From assembly GCA_949358305.1 (NCBI GenBank), contig OX442316.1, positions 14,570,001 to 14,634,000 of the forward strand: a DNA stretch of 64,000 nucleotides, read 5' to 3'. The position numbers and the translations under genes were made by a program. How positions within the stretch are numbered: the first letter of the stretch is position 1; every line of letters begins with the position of its first letter. Of the stretch, positions 35,757-47,869 are shown one piece after another. The DNA is from Strigamia acuminata (Eukaryota; Arthropoda; Chilopoda; Geophilomorpha; Linotaeniidae). Below the pieces are notes generated by a model. It did not search any database. It had not been told where the DNA came from and was given only the letters and a program-made list of their open reading frames with translations.

Positions 35757-35835
35757 CCCGATTTGATTCAAAAGGTAAGAGCTGTCCCCAAGCTCTTACC
35801 CCAAGGTCTAAAAATCTTTAGACGAACAAATCGGG
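35757..35835 (+). ncRNA. Candidate structured RNA: perfect three-way junction
   Basis: A closing stem CCCGATTTG/CAAATCGGG (35757-35765 with 35827-35835) encloses two perfect hairpins. The first is GGTAAGAGCT/AGCTCTTACC (35774-35783 with 35791-35800) with loop gtcccca. The second is GTCTAAA/TTTAGAC (35806-35812 with 35817-35823) with loop aatc. That gives 26 uninterrupted pairs in 79 nt. A TATA-like tttataaa lies about 40 nt upstream (35713-35720). It is not a tRNA or a hammerhead ribozyme (the conserved cores are absent). Transcription and strand are inferred only; the complementary strand would fold similarly. Confidence 0.4.
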
Positions 35836-36331
35836 CCTCGCGATTCGTCAATCCGTGTCTGTTATTTTGTTTTAATTTGATTAAAATTCGATTCAAATAC
35901 TGATTTGTTGTAATGGCAAACTAACTAGGTGTGATATGCTTTTAAAACTTGAATTTTGGCTGTACAAGATGCATTTAATACGAATAAAACGAATGCGCGA
36001 ACTGAAAATTGAACAAAAAATACATGACGCGCGGCATTAGAGTTCAGTAGGTGTGTGCGACAACACAGAAGCAATTAATTAAGAGCTTAATTTGACCAGA
36101 TTTAGAGCAAATAGTGGCCGAGATCGTAGACGAGTGTGGTTTGTTGCTGGTCAATCGCGCGCGGTGCACGGATTCGAATCCGTTCTTGATTTTTCTTCCG
36201 CGGATCGCGGTTTAATGGACTACGAGTGTTTGTTTGATGAAATTTTATTTGTTTTTGCTTTTGTTTCAGTGACATTGTTATTTATTTAATTACAATTTAA
36301 TCATTGTAATAAGCAGTATGTTTTACATCGC

Positions 36332-36403
36332 GGGGGTATAGCTCAGTGGTAGAGCATTCGACTGCAGATCGAGAGGTCTCCGGTTCAAATCCGGATGCCC
36401 CCT
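36332..36403 (+). tRNA. tRNA-Cys (GCA)
   Basis: This is an intact 72-nt cloverleaf with acceptor GGGGGTA/TGCCCCC and T73. The anticodon GCA lies in TCGACTGCAGATCGA, and the T-arm is TCCGGTTCAAATCCGGA. A T-run at about 36411 is the terminator. It is the only plus-strand member of the Cys cluster. Confidence 0.95.
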
Positions 36404-36783
36404 TGTGTTATTTTTACGATAAAATTTTAACAATTTTATTATTTTGTTATGAAACCGTTTCGGTGGCTGCGTAATGAAGAGAAAATAAACATTTTTCAGG
36501 CTCGTGTTTCGGTTCTCGAAATTTGACGTCACTACACGGTAGACAAAACATAAACACGAGGAGAACAAACGCACAAATGTTGAGAATTTTTATCTTTCTA
36601 ATTTATTTTATTAAAATAACGTGTGCAATTTAGAAAAATAATTATCGGAAGTAGAACGATCGCAATCATCATCATCGATTTGATGAACTCTAGTTTACGA
36701 TAAATCCTGGAAACTACTTAGAGAACTAATAACGGAAATAATGAAAACATCGCATTTCATTTGACGAAATAATTAGTGCAATA

Positions 36784-36855
36784 AGACACCCGGATTAACC
36801 GCGGAATGCTCTTTCAACTGCAGTCGAATGCTCTATCATCACCGAGCTAAATCCC
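36784..36855 (-). pseudogene. Decayed tRNA-Cys copy
   Basis: It is recognisable over its whole length by comparison with the intact Cys genes (ctgcagtcgaatgctct core). The T-arm, acceptor and anticodon stem carry many substitutions, so it is not expected to fold. Confidence 0.75.
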
Positions 36856-37166
36856 ATTTATTTTCGTTTTCTGAGTCGTGTTGCCAGATGCTCGTAAAAC
36901 ATCAGCAGCTTATAAAACTAACGTACTGCTGACCTGGCGTAATAAGCGATTACTACACACACTAGATAAATATAAATAAAATGAAATGAAAAGCAACGGA
37001 ATGCTTAATTAATCTTATTATCAAAAACCAACACCCGATAACATCTATTTTTAGGAAAGAATAATTATACTCATTTAATCATTCACGAAAACAAAACTAT
37101 TAAACGGGACTTTAATTTATAAAATAAATAAAACATTTCACGTGTTATTTAGATAAAAAACTAACG

Positions 37167-37204
37167 AGGGGGCACTCCGATCTGCAGTCGAATGTTACCA
37201 CTGA
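37167..37204 (-). pseudogene. tRNA-Cys remnant with T-arm deleted
   Basis: Acceptor (agggggcac), anticodon region (cgatctgcagtcgaatg) and D-loop (accactga) fragments are joined after loss of about 20 nt of the T-arm and a few bases elsewhere. Confidence 0.7.
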
Positions 37205-37502
37205 CGCAAACGGAAATGTTTATTACCGTGATTCAATTTTAATCAAATACAATGAAATAAAATAAAATAAAACTAAAATTCGAGTATTATCGAGTTTGAA
37301 TTACCTTTCACTCAAGTTTTTTCATGAAAAAATGGCGTATTCAAATAGATTTTTACGTTTTTTATCATTTAAATGAATATAGGCCTAAAGAACGGTTTTA
37401 AAAATTAAAATGTTTACGCAACAAAAAAAAATGAAGGACGAGCAACGAGTTGCAAAAAACCTCGATTAATGTTAATTAATATGATTTTACGAATAAAAAA
37501 TG

Positions 37503-37574
37503 AGGGGGCACTCGGATTTGAACCGGGGACCTCTCGATCTGCAGTCGAATGCTCTACCACTGAGCTATACCCCC
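37503..37574 (-). tRNA. tRNA-Cys (GCA)
   Basis: This 72-nt minus-strand gene is nearly identical to its neighbours. It has one mismatch in the T-stem (CCCGG against CCGAG). The anticodon and other arms are intact, and a T-run follows on the minus strand. Confidence 0.9.
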
Positions 37575-37947
37575 GATATAACCTATCGCGCTTTATTAGT
37601 CATTACTAGATGAAAATCTAGTTACTCACCACACGGCCACGATGTTTACCGCAATTCTTTGTAATTTACTGTAATTGAGAACAAAAATTAATTGTGTGAG
37701 ATTAATTACGAAGCGATTTATTGTGTATTTTGCAATTTGTTCATTATTCGACTGTTTGAGTTGCTTTAAAATGTAAAATAAGACTCCATTTTGTGTTTAG
37801 AGATAAGCAGAACATTCCTGGTGTGTTTCGCGAGTGAATTTTCTAGTTGTGCACGCATCGGTTTGATAAAACATACAAAAATAACAATTTTAATAACAAA
37901 AAACGAGGAAGGAAATCGTAAAATATGGCGCAGAGGTTTAAAAATTG

Positions 37948-38019
37948 AGGGGGCACCCGGATTTGAACCGGGGACCTCTCGATCTGCAGTCGAATGCTCT
38001 ACCACTGAGCTATACCCCC
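37948..38019 (-). tRNA. tRNA-Cys (GCA)
   Basis: This is an intact 72-nt minus-strand cloverleaf with perfect T-stem CCCGG/CCGGG, GCA anticodon and a downstream T-run. Confidence 0.95.
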
Positions 38020-38232
38020 GCGATATGAAGAAATCGCTTAAACATTAATTACAATTTAGGCCGTGTATCGTGGCGGAACATATGCGAAATTTCAAAAAAT
38101 CAGGGAAAAATGTATTACAACTTGAAAAAAAAAATATTCGCAGTTCACAAAAAATGGCTAAATTGTTCCTAACAATTAAATTTTATGTAAAATAATAAAA
38201 TATTAAATTAAAAAAAAAAAAAATTAAAAATA

Positions 38233-38304
38233 AGGGGGCACCCGGATTTGAACCGGGGACCTCTCGATCTGCAGTCGAATGCTCTACCACTGAGCTATAC
38301 CCCC
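38233..38304 (-). tRNA. tRNA-Cys (GCA)
   Basis: This 72-nt minus-strand gene is identical to the copy at 37948-38019 over its length, with a T-rich terminator. The two are 285 bp apart (start to start) but their flanks differ. Confidence 0.95.
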
Positions 38305-38309
38305 AATGC

Positions 38310-41300
38310 ATGACGGTTCTTCATAAAATCACTTTTAATACATACAACAAGTTGATTTTATCGATATATTTTAATTCGCCATTAGCGGCAGTTTTGACGG
38401 ATAAAAATCGTGGCAAACCAAGCGATAAACTAATTATTTTTATATTATTTATTAAATTATGCACGAAATTTGTATTTTTCTTCCGTATTCATATTTACAT
38501 CAATATTTTATGACTGGAATTAAACATTGATCGTTCAATTTATTTCAATTCTTTCGGCAATTGTGCACACAGACATCTCGTAACGACGGTACAAAAGCTG
38601 CGCGAGTATTGTACGAGGAACCAGGAAAAAAAAGCCGATCGGGAGACAGAATTCGAGCCGACTAATTGAACATCCTCTTTTTAGTTTGCCAATCTGATAA
38701 CGAGGCTCAAGGTGACCTGGCAGGATAAAGACCAGCGGCGTAGTCGTCCTCTCCTCTCCTCCCTTCCATCCAAATAAGTAGTCATCCAAACCTACGACCG
38801 AGTTGCGCAACTACGGTTGGCATGACTACGTGGCGCAACGAACCTATTTTCACGTTGCAAATACTTGGATGGGATGGATGGATGGCCAAACGAACTCGAT
38901 TAAAAACGTACGATTGCAACATCGCGATGGAAACGATTCGAAATGACAAATCAGCTTTTCTTTGCTGTTATTTCCAGCGTATAAAATGCGAAAGGACGAC
39001 ATCGAATGCGCTCTAATTCTATTCAATTGCAATGCACAGTTCTACAAATGAAATAAACGAAGGGGAAATGTTTGCGGGGAATTTATTTAACGTTTATTTA
39101 TGGTTTTATTTGGAAGTAATATCAAGTGCGTAGTTGATGTGTTTGTGCGTCGGTGGATTACGTCATGATTTACGTCATATGACGGGTTTGATACGATCGT
39201 TCCGAATAAAACGTGCAATTTTGTTATCTTGAAAACTCGTGATTTGTTGTTGTTGATGGTGTTTTCCTTTGAAAAATAATAAATAAAAAAAAAAAAAAAG
39301 GTTTTGTTTTACATTAGATTGAATCGAGGCCTATTTTTCCTTTGAGTTTTCGATACAACTTTCTCTCGCATCTGTTCCTTGTTACATCTTCTCTGTTCAC
39401 ATGTCATCTGAGAGGTATAATTAGTTTAGTTGTGTTCTTTTCACCTGTCCCACTTCCACTCGGTGCTTTTTTTATCTGCCGATTTGATGGCCTTCAGAAA
39501 TAAATCTTCCACGCATCATTCTCGCCCGTTTTGGCTGCAGATTAACCAATTAGTTCGCGGGTCCACGTTTAGTCAAGTGCACATGAATTTTTTCGTATAA
39601 TAATTTTGGCAATTTTTTTGCTTCGTTTGTTTATTTTTTTTTTAAGTGTTTTTAATTAGTGCACTAAAAATAGTAAATGTATAAATAAATGGTGATTAAA
39701 AAGGAAAGTGTCTGAAGACTCTGAAGCGATGAAACAAAAGCGGTTTCAGTTTTATTTTATGTACATTTGAAATAAAATCCGGTGGATTTAGTCTCGAGTT
39801 TCCAGCTGCGAAATTCGATATCGCAGCATCCGGCTTTGTCCAATGTGGTATTTAAGGCCAAGTGTGTTCGCATAAAAACACAAATTTGTTGTTTTTTTTT
39901 ATAAAATAGTTTGTTTATATGATTTCGGGAAGCTCATAAAGAAAAGGAGAAACAAAAGAAACCAAAACAAAATGTATAAACACCATTAGATCGCAATCTT
40001 ATATATAAACAGTGAAATGTCAGTCAGCTTTTCCGGGAAGTTTTCGTCTGTATATCCAAATAAAACAAGTTGTAATCAAAGCGAAAGAAAAAACAATAAT
40101 TTTAGCCCGGAAGTAGAAAGTTTGATGTTAATTTGACGTTTTTTTTTTGTCCCGACCAGATTATAATTTTTTTTGGTAGTTAAAGTGTCACCACGATGAC
40201 ATTAATTGAAGAATACAAGAATGAAAATAGATAATAAAAGTAAATGGAATAAAAAAATCACTCGCCGCTAGAATAGCACGCTACAAAACGTTTAATAAAG
40301 CAAGTAAATGAAGAATAGATTGGTTTATGTACTCTTTATTTCAATTTCTATTGTTTTGTTAAACTGAATTATTGTGTGTGACATTTAGCCCGCCCTTCGG
40401 TTGAAGCTAAAACGTCGTTTGTCATTGTGTAAATAGGCCTCGTGTCGTGTAACAGGTATTTAGTACAGGGGCGATCGGAGAATATACACAGATAGATCTG
40501 TTGTTGATTACAGTACAGTGTATTATTTATTTATTTATTATATAGAAAGTGTTTACGGAAGACTGCGACGTGAATTGATGCACACTGCTTCGCAAAATGA
40601 AGGTATAAAAAGAAAAATGGACATAATACTCTGCATTTTTAGACGTGAGGTCGTTAAAAGAGCAGAATTAGATCGTTTTCACTCATCATTGGACCTCTCG
40701 GGTTCGGTTTCGTCAACTGTTGCAATGGGATGCGAAAACAAACCGAAAACGAATCGAAATTTGCGGATTTTGTCGTTCGTATAAATCGGGAAACGAGTTG
40801 TTTTGAATCGAGATTCATTACAAAGTATAATTCCTTAATTCCTCGCATGCAAATTGGCGAATGATTTATTGTTTTTGAGATATCGTCTTTCGGTTTAATT
40901 TGTATTAATAAAAGGCCATTTGTATGTTTGAGGTCAATGCTTTTTAATCCCCTCAAGGCGGGATTAAAGTATCTCTTATTTTTTGATCATTTTATTTTTT
41001 ATTTCTACAATTAACAAATCGTAAATCTTTAGGCCTAAAGTTACAAATGGTTGAAAAACGATTTTTCTCGTGGAGAAACTTGCAAAATAGTTTAGCGAAT
41101 AATGATACGAATATAATTATAAACATTACTGATAATTATATATGTATTCATTGCATTCTTTTTTTGTTAGGTTTCGCTATTTATACGTCCACAGACGTAA
41201 TTAATAACCGAAGAAAGCAAAAAAGATGAGAGCAGAAAAAAACAAGTCATGCGCAGCACACATTCTCAAATGTTGCAGTTTTATATCAAAAACTGTCAAC

Positions 41301-41650
41301 ATAACTCTTTCTATATCCACAAACCAGTTATATAGAATACAACGTTGCGTGTAAATGCACAACTAAATCTCTTCGTTTTTTTCCTTCCTTTTAAAAATCT
41401 TATATTTCATTAAATTAAATTAAACGTCCATCGTTGCATAATTCATATACATCCTTAGACACGAAAACCTTGGAATTTATAACTCGCATTTTCTATTAAA
41501 TATTAAATAATAAAAAAAATTTAAAATTATAAAAAAAATTAAAAGTAGGACATTTAGTCATTTATTCACACGTATGATTACTCCACGAGGTCAAAACCTG
41601 AGCTCTAATTCTCGAATCGAAAACGTAAGAAACAATAAAACACGATAAAC
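38310..41650. other. AT-rich intergenic stretch
   Basis: Only short unassigned open frames occur. A moderately GC-rich part is at about 38570-39000. No exon or element is supported. Confidence 0.35.
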
Positions 41651-41869
41651 ACAAAGGTGTGGTTGGTCGAGGGCATTGACACCCCGAAATTATTAACATT
41701 CAACTATTTACATGTCTGTAGTTGTGCCCTAAATATTTCAAACTCGCCAAATACTCGGCGTCAGGGCCGTCAATGTATCAAATATGTGAGAGCGAGGCGC
41801 GTTTCATTCCATTTCCTTATCGACCTCCAGAACAAAGTCCAAACGCCCACGCCGGCGCGTCGCCAACGA

Positions 41870-42165
41870 CTTCTCGCTCACCGACCAACAAAAAAAACAA
41901 CAAAAAAAAAAATATTTCCACTAAAATTTCTATTTTCAACCAAAATAATTAATTTTTCCAAAAAAATCCAAAAATTCCAAAATTTCCAAAAAAACCAAAA
42001 AATCCAAAAAATCCAAAAAATCCAAAAAATCCAAAATTCTGAAAAAGAGTCGAAAAAAAATATTTCCACTAAAATTTCCATAAAAATTTCCACAAAAATA
42101 ATTAATTTTTCCAAAAAAAAAAAAATCAAAAATTTAAAATTTTTTTAAAATTTTTTTATTAATTC
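41870..42165. repeat. A-rich low-complexity array (tccaaaaaa units)
   Basis: It contains repeats of about nine to ten bases, tccaaaaaa, at about 41985-42030, and a partially duplicated AT-rich segment (aatatttccactaaaatttc, at about 41910 and 42059). The open frames here are low complexity. Confidence 0.65.
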
Positions 42166-42229
42166 GAGGGTCCAGAAAAAAAATTGATTTCTAATGTGCC
42201 GGTAGTTGAAAAGATACCACCCTGGGGGT

Positions 42230-42780
42230 AAATAATGGCCAGGTCGACTCGTGGATCGAAGGGGAACGGTGACGGGAAAGAGAGACACGTGGGGTTGCTA
42301 ACACTAACACCCTCCAGGCAGAGCAGGTTCCTTGTCCACCCTCACGCCTCGCTCGTGATTGGCCGTACTAGTCTAATAACAGTCGAGGCAAATAAGTAGT
42401 TTGCACGCGAAGCACGCGCGACTCCAACTCTACACACCGGACCGCGCGTCTCGAGTTTGTTGACCACCCCCGCGCTCGTGTCACCCCGCTGCGCTTTGAT
42501 GGTCTCAAACTTGTCCGTTTGACTCATCCCCTTGTCTTCCTATTGGTCTTAACTGTTGACCACTGGTCCCTCTGGTCATCGGGTTGGGTCGCGCCAGGTG
42601 CGAACGTCCTGCTTGACCATTAGTGCGTATTGTGTCCGTGAAAAACGACTCGTTTTTCACTCTCTTCGCGCGTCAAGTCGATCGGAAAAACGTGTTGTTG
42701 CTGTTGAGTTATGGGTGACAGTTGCGCAGAAAGGAGAAGATTTGCTCATGGTTTCAACACTTGTTCATTAAAATTGGGGC
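42230..42780. promoter_or_regulatory. GC-rich promoter-like island
   Basis: A CpG-rich segment carries two ATTGG (inverted CCAAT) boxes near 42357 and 42541. No first exon or coding sequence could be defined. Confidence 0.3.
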
Positions 42781-43813
42781 CATGTTTGGATTGACAGGTG
42801 ACACATTCTGTTTGGTCACTCAAAGGGGTGAATTTTGAGTTTTGAGTGAGTTTCGGTAAATAAGCCTATCGAAGTGGTTGAAGAAGGTTTAAAAGATGCG
42901 TGGATTAGTCGGTGTTTGTGTGATTTTAATTCAGTTGGCCTTGGTGTTTGATTTGGTTAAAACGAGGAGTTAGGCCTATATTTTGTATGGGTTCAATAAA
43001 GCGATTTGAGTGGTTGTTTCGGGTGGATTAAGACTTGTATTAGTGGGAATATTTGTTGGGTGTCTTGGAGATGAGGAAATGGAAAGTATTTTTTGTAGTG
43101 GTGATTAAATAATTGCATTGATTGCTTAATTGGAGAGTGATGGTTATGAGTTAATGAACGTGTGAGAACAGTTTGATTAAATGTGATAAGCCTAATGTGT
43201 GTGTATGTATAGATTATGGTTTGTGGGCGAGTTTCTGGGAATTTGAAACCACGAAAACATTTTCTTTACTGATCAGATCAAGTGTAAACACGCGAATGCG
43301 TGAATGAAAAGAGTTGAAGTCGTGATTTTTATTTGGTTATATAACGTGTGTGAGAATAAACGTGTGAGCAGTTTTCGTGGGGAATGGTTAACTGGAAGCA
43401 TGAGATTGATTTAAAATTGTGTCTCGGAAAGATTTAGGCCTATTTTAGGTAATAAAAAAGGAAAAAAAAACGGGAATTAACGTATAAAGACAAATATAAA
43501 TGTGACTTCACCGTTGCTACGTTTTAATCTCGCTCTCTTCTACCCAAAGATAACATTCATAACGTCTGTTTTCCCCCTAATTGCATCACAATTTCATTAA
43601 TCGACGCTTTCATTCTCCAATTAATCGCTCGTTTTGCTCATTTTCCCTCAAATTGCCAAATCCCCCCTTCAAAAAACACCGAAAACTAAACATTTATCCT
43701 TCCCATTCCCATACATTTTAAAAAAACATTTAAAACAAAGAAAATTACAAACAAAACTAAAAAAAAAAAAATTAAAAAAATTAATTAATTAACCAACATC
43801 TTAACAGAAAAAC

Positions 43814-43856
43814 AACCAATCAATCAACCAATCAACCAATCAATCAATCAATCAAC
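43814..43856. repeat. (CAAT)n-rich simple repeat
   Basis: About ten CAAT/CAAC tetranucleotide units occur in AT-rich DNA. Confidence 0.88.
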
Positions 43857-43999
43857 AAAACCCCTTTAATCATCTCCAAAGAGTCCAACTTTCCGGTTCC
43901 TCTTGTGCAAAACCAATCAAAATTCAAATCCCACCCCCGCGAAATTATGATGAGAAAAGAAAAAGCCGATCGATGCTGACCCGGGATAATCAGCGCGTC

Positions 44000-44515
44000 C
44001 GTCCATCCGTCCCCCCCTTTTCTTTGAAGCGTCCTCAAAGTGTCCCGCAACTCGTCTTTTCGGAACCGGCCGCAGAAAACCACCTCAGACCGCACAGGCG
44101 CGTTTGTTCGCGTCCCCTCGGCCATCAGACGCGTTCGAAAAGCGTCTCTTGCCCGTTTCTCACCCCCTACTCCTCCCTTTTCCTCAGCCCCCCCTTCTCG
44201 GCTCGGTCCCCACCCCTCCACCACCCCCGCTGCCGACCGAGACCCCGCGGGAAATAAATAGAGAGCGCTTCGTGCGGCGCCCGCTCATGATTTGCTGCGT
44301 GGAAAGGAACAAAAGTGATCCGGGCATTTGAGTCACGTGACTCGTTCGAGCCATCGCGAGACCAGCCAACCGCTCGAGCCGAACACTGAGCCAGACAGCG
44401 CTGCTAGCTCGCGGCCCCCGACACCGCTCACTCACAGCGACCGCCCCGACCGGAGCTCCGTTTTTCGAACATTCGCGTTCGCACCGGGCGTGCAGCGACC
44501 AAGCTTGAGGTAAGA
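44000..44515 (+). promoter_or_regulatory. GC-rich promoter with candidate non-coding first exon
   Basis: This is a strong CpG-rich block. It carries the palindrome GAGTCACGTGACTC (44330-44343) followed by about 165 bp of GC-rich sequence ending in a consensus splice donor CTTGAG then GTAAGAC (donor G at 44510). This is the layout of a promoter and an untranslated first exon on the plus strand. No coding exon joining it was found in the window. A second donor-like site (GGCAG then GTAAGAATT, 46252) could end a second leader exon. Confidence 0.45.
44330..44343. promoter_or_regulatory. Palindromic E-box GAGTCACGTGACTC
   Basis: This perfect 14-bp palindrome includes GTCACGTGAC, the CLEAR/USF-type core also present at 1986-1997. 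It lies about 170 bp upstream of the donor-like site at 44510. Confidence 0.45.
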
Positions 44516-46430
44516 CATGCACTTCGATTACCCCTCTACTAGATTTCGTACTCGTACGCAGCGAGCGGCGCGCGTTTCCGGCTCAAAAAGTGCATTTTGC
44601 ATCGCGCTCCCCTTCGCGCTGCCGCTCTGACTGGGCCCTTTGATTTTCAAGATGGCTGCCGCGCTGAGCGCGACGACTAGGTCGTGCTTGCGCGCTCATT
44701 GCGTCGTCAAGGTAGGTGATAGCGGCTTGATTTTGTCACGATCGTGCATTAGACATCTCGAGCTTGATGTTAGTACCATGGATGGGTGTCCGGACGCCGG
44801 TTTTAGTGCCGAAACGGGCGAACATTCTCGAGCTATTTTCTCACTGGTCGAGCGCTCGCTCTCAGTCGCCATAGGAAAAGATGGAGGAAAGCGAGTCAGA
44901 AAATGCAGGTCGCTCGACCGATTTAAGTTCGTAGCGCGCTTAATATCGCTCCTACGTTCGATCCGACGATTTTATCATTTAGCTAAGGGTCTGAACTACT
45001 CGTTCGTTTATTCGTGGCGGTCGTGTGCGGTCGATTTGACCGTTTTTTCCACGTGGATTAGCGACCCTACCCCGGAATGGTTTTACTCGGCGACTCGCAC
45101 GACGACATGGTCGGACGAGAAACGTCGTCGTGTCGCGATGCGATGTGCCAGGGACTTGAGACTAATTTGGACGTGTAGTCCACAGATGGGGGCGTACGGG
45201 GAACCAAGCGGGAAGGCCGTAGGGTCAACAGGGGCCGAGTTTCGAACTTAAATTGAATGGTTTTGCTCGGCCGAGAGTTGCAACGTCGCCATCACGACGA
45301 GGGCGAAGGTGAGGGAGAAGTGTGCTCGGGTGTCCGTAACGATGCTCAAGGTTGCGGGAATGATGAGCGGAAGGAGTCGGATGTCCCCCACAACCCCGTG
45401 TACGATACTGGGGAGGCGCGGTGGATAATTCCCTAATATTTACAGGACTTTGGCCGCAGGGGGAACGCGCTCGGTGCACTTAATGAGTATGGAGGGGGAT
45501 CGTGAAGGATGCGTGCCGAAAAAAACGCTTACGGATTAAAATTGAGTTAAGAAATGCGAGAAGATAAGACGCAGGGGTGGGGAATGTGTGAAAATTAATG
45601 AAAGGTGCAGGGAAATTGAGTTTATTGGGTATTTTTCGGGTATTTTCGGTGATTTTTTGTGTTTTTTCGGTGTTTTTTCGTGTTTTTTCGGTGATTTATC
45701 GTTTTTTCGGGGGGTTTTGGGTTTTTTCGGGGGGTTTTAGTGTTGGGCTTGCGTATGGATTTTGAAGGGGTTGGTTTTTCGAGTCGGTGGTTGTGAGTTT
45801 GCGTGTTTGGCGCGCCATCGACCTGAATTCATTACGCAACCCTTTTGCCTCATCATCAGAGGTCGTAAAATGGACCAAAGTCTGACGACGCCGCTGTAGT
45901 TGGCGCCTTGCGAGTTGGGGAAACTGCGAAATGGGAATTAGGCCTCGGCGGAAGGAGGTCGTTGTTGGCAGCGCGAAAATGGTCGACTAAATTTAGACTT
46001 TTGGATGTTAAAGTCGCGTTTTGGGTTTGATTGACGGGTGGTGCGGCGGGGGGAAATTCGTTGGTTTTTCTTTTTTCTTTTTCTTTTTAACCTTTGATTT
46101 GTTTTTAATATTTTTTTTGTGTTTTTTATCTCTGGATTTGGCGTAGTAAATTGAGTCAACACCGAGGAAGTTGTCGTTGTGGTCTTCTCAACGTCGAGAG
46201 GACGTTTCATGCTGTGATTCTGGCGTCCTCGTCAAGTGTCCATCAAGGCAGGTAAGAATTGAATTGATTTTTTTTTTTTTTAATTTTTTAAATTTTAATT
46301 TTGAAAGTGGGAAATCAAATAAAAAATAATTGGTGGTGGGGGTTAATTAAGTGGGTCGTGAAGTGGTGCGAAGTTCAACGTGATTATTGTAGCAATTAAG
46401 GGCGTCAACTAACTCGACTCCAATGGGTAA
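44516..46430. other. GC-rich stretch, probably first intron
   Basis: GC-rich until about 45500, with a YY1-type core (caagatggctgcc, about 44648). It has one long open frame (44640-45251, +, 203 codons) that lacks recognisable domains and is best explained by GC-rich composition. It becomes AT-rich after that. Confidence 0.35.
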
Positions 46431-46439
46431 GAAATTCCA

Positions 46440-46740
46440 TTTTGGAGACGGTTTTGGGGTAAAAAGTCATTTTTGGAGGTGTTTTTGATGTAAAAAGTCA
46501 TTTTTGGAGGTCTTTTTGGGTGGAAATTCATTTTTTTGGGGACTTTTTGAGGTATTTTTGGGTGAAAATTCATTTTTTGGGGACTTTTTGAGGTATTTTT
46601 GGGTGGAAATTCATTTTTTGGGGACTTTTTGAGGTATTTTTGGGTGAAAATTCATTTTTTGGGGACTTTTTGAGGTACTTTTGGGTGGAAATTCATTATT
46701 TTCTGGGTGGAAATTCATTATTTTCTGGGTGGAAATTCTA
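46440..46740. repeat. T-rich minisatellite, ~41-bp unit
   Basis: Units read gggtgaaaattcatttttt, then ggggactttttgaggtattttt, with a 41-bp period at about 46560-46680 and shorter related units on both sides. Confidence 0.85.
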
Positions 46741-47449
46741 ATTTTTAATTTTGTTGTTGTTTATTTTTGATAATTTGATGTTCAAAAAGTTGTGTAGCAG
46801 CACACGTGACTGGTGTTCGTGAGTTTAGGGCTTACGGAGCTTTTTATTTTTTGTGTTGGTTGTTTAAGGAGTAATTTAGAATCATTGCTGGTCTTAATTC
46901 GCTCGTATATCAATTATTTTTGGATTTTTTCCCCGACGCTTCAGCGCGTTGTTTGTTTTTGTATTTAGCATTTCGTGTTCACTTAATTTACAACAACTTG
47001 AATTCCTGACACGTTTTCGGTTTCATTGGATCGTGCGGTCAAGTTGAGTTATTTTGTGGCGTTGACTCGTAAGAAATCGACCTAAAATATGTCTAAAAAG
47101 GTCTAGGAAGGCTTGTTTACGCGTTTGTTGACAGGCTTTGTGTTTGTTTAACCTGTTTGTACAGTGATGGACAAATAAAGAGTTGATGTGTTGTCTGAGG
47201 TATTATTTTTAATGAATTAGGTTTATGTGTAGAAATTACAGAGAAATAAACTGGATTGCATCAATTGAATTGTATAATTAGTTGATCTGTGTTCGAAGCC
47301 GTAATTAGATGTAAAGTTGCTCCCGCAGGTGCACTCCATGTGTTATATAGGTGGTGTAATAGGTAGTTTACTTCTTTTGCATCTGTGGTTAGTGTACAAT
47401 TTGGATCCTAAAAATTTTATTTTTGGGGCTTTAGTACCGGTAGGTCTTT

Positions 47450-47860
47450 TTTACGTATAAAAAGTACATTTTTCTCGGGAAAATGCATCCATGAGTTAAA
47501 GAATTGTTTTTTTTTTATCCATTTTATGTGCAAAATGTGCATAAAAATTGCATTTTTGTTCTAAAAAAGACATTTTTGAGTCGAAAAAATGGATTAGCGC
47601 TTAAAAATCGCATTTTTGTGTCCTAAAAAGGCATTTTTGTGTCCTAAAAGGGCATTTTCGTGTCTTAAAAGGGCATTTTCGTGTCATAAAAGGGCAATTA
47701 AGGTGTCCTTAAAGGTCAATTTTGCGTCTAAAAGGGGAATTTAGGTCTGAAAAGTGGATTCCTGCATTTTTCGGTTTAAAACTGTCCATTTTGGGTCGAC
47801 AAAGTGCATTTTTGCACCTAAAAAACTCCATTTTACGTCCAAAATTCTACATTTTTCATA
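47450..47860. repeat. Degenerate AT-rich minisatellite, ~26-30-bp units
   Basis: Imperfect units of the type gtcctaaaaaggcatttttgt recur. The best-preserved part is at about 47590-47700. Confidence 0.7.
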
Positions 47861-47869
47861 ACCTAAAAC

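Noticed and set aside
36120-36195. T-arm-like sequence cggattcgaatccg suggesting a tRNA
   Set aside because: There is no acceptor stem or anticodon arm at the right distances. Only a local palindrome is present.
44640-45251. 203-codon plus-strand open frame
   Set aside because: It has no recognisable domain and lies in GC-rich DNA where stops are rare, immediately after a splice donor. It is most likely intronic.
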